Shown here: one piece after another, positions 58,282-64,000 of the stretch
Position numbering within the stretch: the first letter of the stretch is position 1
How the letters are laid out: every line of letters starts with the position of its first letter
Assembly (NCBI GenBank): GCA_937952135.1
Contig: CALFYL010000126.1
Coordinates: 62,001 to 126,000, forward strand
Direction: 5' to 3'
Origin: an uncultured Planctomycetia bacterium
GTDB lineage: Bacteria > Planctomycetota > UBA1135 > GCA-002686595
DNA length: 64,000 nt
Notes under the pieces: model-generated
The model's input: the letters and a program-made list of their open reading frames with translations, nothing else
Databases searched by the model: none
Told to the model about the DNA's origin: nothing
Made by a program: the position numbers and the translations under genes

Positions 58282-60201
58282 ATGCAGCCTCTTCCCACGT
58301 CTCCCTCCCGACCGTCGACGGACGCCCGCTCCGGCCCGCTCGCGGCGCTGCTCGAGACGGTGGAGCGCGTCTGGGGCTACCGCGAGCTTCGCCCGCTCCA
58401 AGACGAGGCCATGCTCGCCTCGCTCCAGGGCCGCGACGCCCTGGTCGTGATGGCGACGGGCGGCGGAAAGAGCCTTTGCTACCAGGCGCCCGCCCTGCTG
58501 CGCGATGGATTGACCGTAGTCATCAGTCCGCTGATCTCGCTCATGCAGGATCAGGTCGCGAGCCTGGCCGAGAGCGGCGTGCCTGCGGCGGCGCTGTCGA
58601 GCGCGATGAGCGGCCCGGAGAAGCACGCGATCCACCAGCGCCTCGCCGCGCGCGAGTTGCGGCTCTTGTTCATGGCGCCGGAGCGCTTGATGGTGGCGAG
58701 CTTCGCGGAGGACCTCGCGGCCTGGGGCGTCGAGACGCTCGTGATCGACGAGGCGCACTGCATCAGCCACTGGGGTCACGATTTTCGGCCGGAATACCGG
58801 CGCTTGGGCGAGTTGCGCGCCGCGCGGCCCGAGGTGCCGATCCAGGCCTTCACCGCGACCGCGACGCCGCAGGTGCAGGCCGACATCGCCAAGCAACTCG
58901 GCCTGCGCGATCCGCTCGTGCTCGTCGGCAGCTTCGACCGCCCGAACCTCACCTACCGCTTCACGCCGCGGCGCGACGCCGACGCGCAAGTGCTCGAGGT
59001 GATCCGCCGGCATTCGGGCGAGGCCGGCATCGTGTACTGCCTGCGACGCACGGACGTCGACAGCCTCGCGCAACAACTCGCGGCGAGCGGCGTGCGTTGT
59101 CTCCCCTACCACGCGGGCCTCGACGCCGATGTGCGCCAGCGCAATCAGGAGCAGTTCCTCGCCGAGTCCGTGGACGTGATCGTCGCCACCGTGGCGTTCG
59201 GAATGGGCATCGATCGACCCGATGTGCGCTTCGTCGTGCACGCGGCGCTGCCGAAGGGCGTCGAGCAGTTCGCGCAGGAGACCGGCCGCGCGGGGCGCGA
59301 CGGGTTGCCCGCCGAGTGCGTGCTGTTCTACTCCGGCGCCGACTACCACGGTTGGAAGCAACTCCAGGAGCGCAGCGCGGCCGAAGCGCGAGCGAACGGC
59401 GTCGAACTCGATCCGTCGGAAACGCAAAACGCGCTGGCGCGCCTGTCGGAGATGTACGGCTGGGCGACGAGCGCGATCTGCCGCCACAAGTTCCTCGTCG
59501 AGCATTTCGGACAGGCTTGGACGCCGCATGAGGCGCCGCAAGACTCGATAGCGGCGAACGGCTGCGGCGCCTGCGACGTGTGCCTCGGCGAGCTCGCGAC
59601 GGTCGCGGACTCGCAGCGCATCGCGCAGATGATCCTCTCGTGCGTGGTGCGCTGCCAGCAGCGCTACGGCGCTTCGCACGTCACCGACGTGCTCTGCGGC
59701 GTCGCCGACGAGAAGCTCAAGTCGGTCGGCCACGACAAGCTCACGACCTTCGGCTTGCTGCGCCAGCACGACCCGCGCCAGGTGCGCCACTGGATCGAGC
59801 AACTCGTCGGCCTCGGGCTGCTCGTCACCGCGGCCGGACGCTATCCGACGCTCTCTCTCACGCGCGCCGGTGTCGAGGTGATGCACGCCCGCGCGCCGAT
59901 CACGCTGTTCGAGATCCCGCAACTGCCGCGCTCGCGCCGTTCGCGCCGCGCGGCCGCACCGAGCGACATCGAGTACGACGAAACGCTGTTCGAGAAGTTG
60001 CGCCAACTGCGCCGCAAGCTCGCGAGCGAACGCGGCGTGCCGCCCTACATGATCTTCGGCGACCGCACGCTGCAGGAGCTCGCCGCCGTGCAGCCCACCG
60101 ACGTCGACGAGTTGCGCACGGTTCGCGGCGTGGGCGCGAAGAAGCTCGACGACCTCGGCCCGCTGTTCCTCGAAGCGATCCGCGCGCACGTGCAGCGCTG
60201 A
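58282..60201 (+). CDS. recQ: ATP-dependent DNA helicase RecQ
   Basis: 639 residues. Helicase motif I is MATGGGKS (K63); motif II is the DEAH of VIDEAHCISHWGHDFRPEY. TATATPQVQADI, VATVAFGMGIDRPDVRFVVH and QETGRAGRDG complete the core. The zinc site is in AICRHKF plus NGCGACDVC. RQC (TFGLLRQHDPRQVRHWIEQL) and a C-terminal HRDC domain (about 555-639, ending KKLDDLGPLFLEAIRAHVQR) are present. It unwinds DNA 3' to 5' in recombination and fork repair. Start ATG at 58282. Confidence 0.97.
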   Translation: MQPLPTSPSRPSTDARSGPLAALLETVERVWGYRELRPLQDEAMLASLQGRDALVVMATGGGKSLCYQAPALLRDGLTVVISPLISLMQDQVASLAESGVPAAALSSAMSGPEKHAIHQRLAARELRLLFMAPERLMVASFAEDLAAWGVETLVIDEAHCISHWGHDFRPEYRRLGELRAARPEVPIQAFTATATPQVQADIAKQLGLRDPLVLVGSFDRPNLTYRFTPRRDADAQVLEVIRRHSGEAGIVYCLRRTDVDSLAQQLAASGVRCLPYHAGLDADVRQRNQEQFLAESVDVIVATVAFGMGIDRPDVRFVVHAALPKGVEQFAQETGRAGRDGLPAECVLFYSGADYHGWKQLQERSAAEARANGVELDPSETQNALARLSEMYGWATSAICRHKFLVEHFGQAWTPHEAPQDSIAANGCGACDVCLGELATVADSQRIAQMILSCVVRCQQRYGASHVTDVLCGVADEKLKSVGHDKLTTFGLLRQHDPRQVRHWIEQLVGLGLLVTAAGRYPTLSLTRAGVEVMHARAPITLFEIPQLPRSRRSRRAAAPSDIEYDETLFEKLRQLRRKLASERGVPPYMIFGDRTLQELAAVQPTDVDELRTVRGVGAKKLDDLGPLFLEAIRAHVQR

Positions 60202-60210
60202 GCCAGGCGA

Positions 60211-60226
60211 CGGCGCGCCCGCGCCG
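60211..60226. terminator. Hairpin between convergent recQ and threonine aldolase
   Basis: CGGCGC (60211-60216) and GCGCCG (60221-60226) form a 6-bp stem with a 4-base loop in the 44-base gap between two convergent genes. No T-tract. Candidate bidirectional terminator. Confidence 0.35.
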
Positions 60227-60245
60227 ACGCGTGCTCCGAGCGACC

Positions 60246-61295
60246 TCAGCGCCGGAAAATGTCCTCGACCGCGACCAGGACCCGCGCGACATCCTCGGTC
60301 GCCACGTCGAGGTGGGTGACGAAGCGCAGCGTCGAGTCGTTCATCGGCAGGACGAGCACGTCGCGCGCGCGGAACTCGCCCATCAGCGAGGCTGCGTCGC
60401 GGCGCTTGTCGAGCACGCGCGCCATCACGATGTTCGTGTCGACCTCCGAAGGCCTGCAGTCGAGGCCGCCGCTGCCGTCGAGCACGCTCGCGAGTTCCTT
60501 GGCGAGCGAATGGTCGTCGGCGAGGCGCGCGACGTTGTGCTCCAGCGCGTACAGCCCGGCGGCGGCCAGATAGCCGGCCTGGCGCATCCACCCGCCGAGT
60601 CGCTTGCGCATCAGGCGCGCGCGCTCGAGGAAGTCGTGCGGGCCCGCGATCAAGGAACCGACGGGACAGCCGAGGCCCTTCGACAGGCACACGGACACGG
60701 AATCGGCGCACGCCGCGTACTCGCGCACGTCGACACCGCTCGCGACCGCCGCGTTGAACAGGCGCGCGCCGTCCATGTGGATCGGAAGCCCGAGCTCGCG
60801 CGAGGTCGCGTGCAGCGCGCGCAAACCCTCGAGCGGCACGACGCGCCCGCCCGGACCCTCGCCCGAACCCATGAACGACTGCTCGACGCAGATCAGCGCG
60901 GTCCTGGGGCAGTGCAGCGAACGCAGGCGCACCGCGCGCCGCACTTCCTCCGGGTCGAGCACGCCGTTCGGCGCGATCAGCGTCGTGGTCTGCACGCCGT
61001 GCAATGCGCCGGCCGCGCCGCTCTCCCACTGCACCATGTGCGCGGAGCGCTCGCAGATCACCTCGTCGCCGTGGCGCGTCCACGAACCGAGCGCCACCGA
61101 GTTCGCCATCGTGCCCGAAGGCACGAACCACGCGCCGTCCTTGCCGAGCATCTCGGCGAGCCGCCGCTCCAGCCGCGCGACGGTCGGATCGCCGTCGAGC
61201 ACGTCGTCGCCGACCTCGGCGGCGGCCATCGCCGCGAGCATCTCGCTGCTCGGCCGCGTGACGGTGTCGCTGCGGAAGTCCGCGAGCTGCGCCAC
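60246..61295 (-). CDS. L-threonine aldolase (low-specificity type)
   Basis: 349-residue PLP enzyme that cleaves threonine/allo-threonine to glycine and acetaldehyde. DFRSDTVTRPSSEML start, VGDDVLDGDPTVARLE, VPSGTMANSVAL, PIHMDGARLF with D175, and the PLP lysine K206 in SVCLSKGLGCPVGS. GTG start at 61293-61295. It lies 4 bases after the aminotransferase stop, so the two PLP enzymes form an operon. Confidence 0.93.
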   Translation of the reverse strand: MAQLADFRSDTVTRPSSEMLAAMAAAEVGDDVLDGDPTVARLERRLAEMLGKDGAWFVPSGTMANSVALGSWTRHGDEVICERSAHMVQWESGAAGALHGVQTTTLIAPNGVLDPEEVRRAVRLRSLHCPRTALICVEQSFMGSGEGPGGRVVPLEGLRALHATSRELGLPIHMDGARLFNAAVASGVDVREYAACADSVSVCLSKGLGCPVGSLIAGPHDFLERARLMRKRLGGWMRQAGYLAAAGLYALEHNVARLADDHSLAKELASVLDGSGGLDCRPSEVDTNIVMARVLDKRRDAASLMGEFRARDVLVLPMNDSTLRFVTHLDVATEDVARVLVAVEDIFRR

Positions 61296-61299
61296 GGAC

Positions 61300-62478
61300 C
61301 TACTTCACTCCAGCCGTCGCGAGGCAGTTCTTCACGCGCTGCAGCGCTTCGCGGATGTCCTCGATGCTCGCCGCGTAGCTGAAGCGCAGGTACCCCTCGC
61401 CGAGCGCGCCGAAGGCCGTGCCCGAGAGGATCGCGACGCCCGCTTCCTGCAGCAGCTTCACTTCGAGGTCCTTCGACTTGAAGCCCGTCTTCGTGATGTT
61501 CGGGAAGGCGTAGAACGCGCCCTTCGGCATCACGCACGAGAAGCCGGGAATCTCGTTCAAACCCGCGACGATCGCGCGACGGCGCTCGTCGAAGGCCTTC
61601 ATCATCTTCGCCACGGCCTCTTGCGGCCCGACGAGCGCTTCGCGGCCGGCGACTTGCACGGGCGCGCTCGGACACGAGTTCGAGTTGATCTGCAAGCGCT
61701 CGGCCACCGAGATCAGGGACTTCGGCCACACGCCGTAGCCCAGCCGCCAACCGGTCATCGAGAAGGTCTTCGACCAGCCGTCGAGCACGATCACGCGGTC
61801 GCGAATCGAGGGGTACGAATACAAGCTCACGTGCTCCTCGCCGTCGTAGAGCATGCGCGAGTAGATCTCGTCGGAGAGGATCGCGACGTCGGGGTGCTTC
61901 TCGAGCCCCGCGACGAGCTTGTCCATCTCGGGCTTGCGGATCACGCCGCCGGTCGGGTTGGCCGGCGTGTTGACGACGATCAAGCGCGTGCGCGGCGTGA
62001 TCTTGGCGAGCACCGCTTCGGGGTTGAACGAGAAGCCGCTGTCCTCGCGCAGCTCGATCGGAACCGGCGTCGCGCCCGTGTACTTGATCAGCGACTCGTA
62101 GATCGGGAAGCCCGGATTGGGGTACAGGATCTCCGCGCCCGGCTCGCCGAACATCGAGATCGCGAAGTACATCGTCGGCTTGCCGCCGGGCACGATCATC
62201 ACGTTCTCGGGATCGACGGCGGCGCCGCGGCGCTTCTGGCAATCCTCCGCGACCGCTTCGCGCAGCTCGGGCAGGCCCTTCGCCGGCGTGTAGAAGTGGT
62301 AGCCGTCGGCGAGCGCCTTTCGGCCGGCTTCGACGATGTTCTCGGGCGTGCGGAAGTCGGGCGAACCGATGCCGAGGTTGACGATGCTCTTGCCGGCCTT
62401 CTGCAGCGCCTTGGCGCGAGCGAGGACTTCGAAGGCGGACTCGGTGCCGAGATTCGACAGGCGTTGGGCGAGTTTCAA
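61300..62478 (-). CDS. Class I/II pyridoxal-phosphate aminotransferase (aspartate aminotransferase-like)
   Basis: 392 residues: NLGIGSPDFRTPENI, YTPAKGLPELREAVAE, the YPNPGFPIYESL loop, NTPANPTGGV, SDEIYSRMLY and the PLP lysine K237 in LDGWSKTFSMTGWRLGY. The pattern is that of the aspartate/alanine group Ib aminotransferases; exact amino donor not determined. The start is inferred as TTG at 62476-62478, reading KLAQRLSNLG, which matches the family's first residues; no ATG or GTG lies nearby. Promoter at 62573-62600. Confidence 0.88.
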   Translation of the reverse strand: MKLAQRLSNLGTESAFEVLARAKALQKAGKSIVNLGIGSPDFRTPENIVEAGRKALADGYHFYTPAKGLPELREAVAEDCQKRRGAAVDPENVMIVPGGKPTMYFAISMFGEPGAEILYPNPGFPIYESLIKYTGATPVPIELREDSGFSFNPEAVLAKITPRTRLIVVNTPANPTGGVIRKPEMDKLVAGLEKHPDVAILSDEIYSRMLYDGEEHVSLYSYPSIRDRVIVLDGWSKTFSMTGWRLGYGVWPKSLISVAERLQINSNSCPSAPVQVAGREALVGPQEAVAKMMKAFDERRRAIVAGLNEIPGFSCVMPKGAFYAFPNITKTGFKSKDLEVKLLQEAGVAILSGTAFGALGEGYLRFSYAASIEDIREALQRVKNCLATAGVK

Positions 62479-62572
62479 GGCGGAAATCGTGGGCGAGTCG
62501 TGTGGGGCGAGCGGTGAGGACCGGCGGGCGGCGGCGCCGCGCGGCGCGCGATCGCCGGTCGGCAAGGGCGTG

Positions 62573-62600
62573 AGCATACTCCCAGCGGCGTCGGCGACAA
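62573..62600 (-). promoter_or_regulatory. Aminotransferase promoter
   Basis: TTGTCG (62595-62600), 16 bases, TATGCT (62573-62578) on the minus strand. Leader of about 85 bases to the TTG start at 62478. Confidence 0.6.
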
Positions 62601-62655
62601 CCGCGCGTGGACCGCGCGCGGCGAACGCCCGCGGAGGCTGGCGTCGCGCGCGCAC

Positions 62656-62685
62656 TTGGGTCCGCGGACCGACCTGCGCTACCGT
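62656..62685 (+). promoter_or_regulatory. Promoter of the ABC transporter operon
   Basis: TTGGGT (62656-62661), 18 bases, TACCGT (62680-62685). Leader of about 90 bases to the ATG at 62783. No obvious Fur-box inverted repeat was noticed. Confidence 0.5.
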
Positions 62686-62782
62686 CTCGACCTCCCTTCG
62701 CACCCCTCGCGCGGCGCCTCCGCAACTCGGGTCGCTCCCGGGCGCTGTGGCCCGCGAGGCTCCTCGCGCTAGCCACCAGCCC

Positions 62783-63826
62783 ATGACCCGACTCCCCCGC
62801 CCGTTCGTTCGCTCGCTCCGCGGCGCCGTGCTCGCCCTCGGGATGCTCGCCCTCGCGGCGTGCTCCCGCGAAGCCGACGTGGTGCTGTACTGCTCGCTCG
62901 ACCAGATGTTCTCCGAGACGCTGGTGAAGGAGTTCGAGCGGAAGACCGGGCTGGTGGTGCGAGCCGAGTTCGACGTCGAGGCGGCGAAGACCGTCGGGCT
63001 CGTCAAGCGCATCCGCGAAGAGCACGCGCGCCCGCGCTGCGACGTGTTCTGGAACAACGAGCTCGCGCACACCGTGTCCCTGGCGAACGACGGACTCCTC
63101 GCGAGCTACGACAGCCCGAGCGCCGCCGACATCCCGGCGGAGTTCCGCGACCCGCAGCACCGCTGGACCGCCTTCGCCGCTCGCGGCCGTGTCTTCATCG
63201 TGAACACCGAGCTCGCGAACCCTGCGGAGATCGACTCGCTCGAGGATCTGTTCGACGCGAAGTGGAGAGGCAAGGTGTGCATGGCGCGGCCGCTGACCGG
63301 AACGACGCTGACGCACCTGACGGCTCTGTACGCGACCGAGGGCGACGCCGCCGGCGACGAATTCGTGCGCCGGATCGAGGAGAGCGGCGTCAACCTCGTG
63401 CAGAGCAACGGCCAGGTGATGCGCCTCGTGCGCGAGGGCCAGATGGCCTGGGGCTTGACCGACACCGACGACTTCAACGTCGCGCGCATGGAGGGCCACC
63501 CGGTCGCGCAAGTGTTCCCCGACCAACGCAGCGAGGCGAACCCGAACGCGCGCGGCGCGCTGCTGATCCCCAATTCGGTGGCGATCCTGAAGGACGCGCC
63601 GCATCCGGAGGCAGCGCGCAAGCTCGTGGACTTCATCTTGTCGCGCGAAGTCGAGGAGCGCCTGGCTTTCGCCGAGGGCGCGCAGATCCCGGTTCGAGCC
63701 AGCGTCAAGCGGCCCGAACACGTCAAGTCGGCCGCCGAGTTGAGCGTGATGGCGGTCGACTGGGCGCGGGTCGGCGCCGACGTCGAACGGCGCCTCGGCC
63801 AGTTCAAGGAGCGCTTCCTCAAGTGA
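62783..63826 (+). CDS. Iron(III)-type ABC transporter substrate-binding lipoprotein
   Basis: 347 residues. Lipoprotein signal MLALAAC with C27. Then a periplasmic-binding fold of the FbpA/FutA/AfuA group: VVLYCSLDQMFSETLVKEFE, GLVVRAEFDVEAAKT, CDVFWNNELAHTVSL, WTAFAARGRVFIVNT, WRGKVCMARPLTGTTLTHL, WGLTDTDDFNVARMEG and LIPNSVAILKDAPHPEAARK. The group binds ferric iron or other small anionic ligands; the ligand is not proven here. The stop overlaps the GTG of the permease gene, as expected for an ABC operon. Confidence 0.88.
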   Translation: MTRLPRPFVRSLRGAVLALGMLALAACSREADVVLYCSLDQMFSETLVKEFERKTGLVVRAEFDVEAAKTVGLVKRIREEHARPRCDVFWNNELAHTVSLANDGLLASYDSPSAADIPAEFRDPQHRWTAFAARGRVFIVNTELANPAEIDSLEDLFDAKWRGKVCMARPLTGTTLTHLTALYATEGDAAGDEFVRRIEESGVNLVQSNGQVMRLVREGQMAWGLTDTDDFNVARMEGHPVAQVFPDQRSEANPNARGALLIPNSVAILKDAPHPEAARKLVDFILSREVEERLAFAEGAQIPVRASVKRPEHVKSAAELSVMAVDWARVGADVERRLGQFKERFLK

Positions 63827-64000
63827 GTCGGCCGCTGGTCGCCCTCGCGATCGCGCTCTTCGTCGTCGCGGGCCTCGCGCCGCTCGCAGCCATGCTGCCG
63901 CGCGTCGAGACCGCGGACCTCGCGGCGATGTTCGATGCCCGGAACACCGCGCTGCTCGGACGCACCGCGCTGTACGGCACGAGCGTCGCCCTGCTCGCGA
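63823..64000 (+). CDS. ABC transporter permease (FbpB-like), 5' part only
   Basis: GTG at 63823 overlaps the substrate-binding gene's stop (GTGA). The 59 codons present read a first membrane segment (LVALAIALFVVAGLAPLAAM), then LPRVETADLAAMFDARNTAL and a second hydrophobic stretch starting LYGTSVALLA. This matches the N-terminus of iron ABC permeases. The gene continues beyond the window. Confidence 0.78.
   Translation, partial: MSRPLVALAIALFVVAGLAPLAAMLPRVETADLAAMFDARNTALLGRTALYGTSVALLA

Larger units (their letters stand above)
62479..62782. other. Divergent intergenic region with two promoters
   Basis: About 300 bases with no gene seen. It contains the aminotransferase promoter (minus, 62573-62600) and a candidate promoter for the ABC transporter operon (plus, 62656-62685). 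The two core promoters do not overlap. Confidence 0.5.

Overview
The window is a gene-dense, GC-rich bacterial chromosome segment with no rRNA, tRNA, CRISPR array, insertion sequence or phage gene that I can see. The housekeeping genes (eno, nusA-infB-rbfA, uvrC, recQ, folK/pssA, a phosphomannomutase-type mutase) are bacterial. A 20-kb block joins MoxR, DUF58 and BatA/vWA proteins to secreted toroid, beta-propeller and coiled-coil proteins, and with the other HEAT/toroid proteins this suggests a high-GC Planctomycetota-like organism. That assignment is inference from gene content, not from a marker-gene tree. Non-ATG starts are frequent (about 17 of 45 genes) and genes often overlap by 1-4 bases (ATGA, GTGA, TTGA), so transcripts are compact. 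Several promoters have recognisable sigma-70-type boxes (TTGNNN, 16-18 bases, TANNNT), and some lie so close to the start codon that the mRNA should be leaderless.

Layout. 1-1120 (minus): pssA and the 5' part of folK. 1201-5156 (plus): eno, an FtsB/DivIC-like gene and a secreted propeller protein. 5203-11912 (minus): a tripartite RND efflux operon (adaptor, pump, outer-membrane lipoprotein) and its likely TetR regulator. The same 15-bp operator-like site occurs upstream of both. 12434-32540 (plus): the large MoxR/vWA/toroid/coiled-coil cluster. 32568-35964 (minus): thiS, thiG, a CPBP protease, a gamma-carbonic-anhydrase-like protein and larE. 36025-39824 (minus): a HEAT/TPR secreted protein translationally coupled to an RlmI-type methyltransferase. 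40243-44969 (plus): nusA, infB and rbfA. 45050-52682 (minus): a HEAT/GATase-like protein, a toroid protein, a DUF72 protein, a small HEAT protein, a SagB-like double nitroreductase and a DUF3501 protein. 52798-58079 (minus): a DUF3187 lipoprotein, a TMEM175-type channel coupled to uvrC, and the mutase. 58282-60201 (plus): recQ. 60246-62478 (minus): a threonine aldolase and a class I aminotransferase. 62783-64000 (plus): an iron-type ABC substrate-binding lipoprotein and the start of its permease.

How the parts may work together. The efflux operon and TetR gene look like a self-contained regulated export unit. In the 20-kb cluster, a cytoplasmic AAA+ ATPase (MoxR) and a DUF58 protein are encoded next to membrane-anchored vWA proteins. 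Downstream genes encode at least six secreted or membrane proteins built for protein contacts (TPR/propeller, alpha-alpha toroids, DUF4175, a 1022-residue coiled coil). The simplest reading is a chaperone-driven envelope assembly or remodelling system whose substrate is unknown. A smaller group at 48668-52682 repeats the pairing of a GATase-like fold with a toroid protein.
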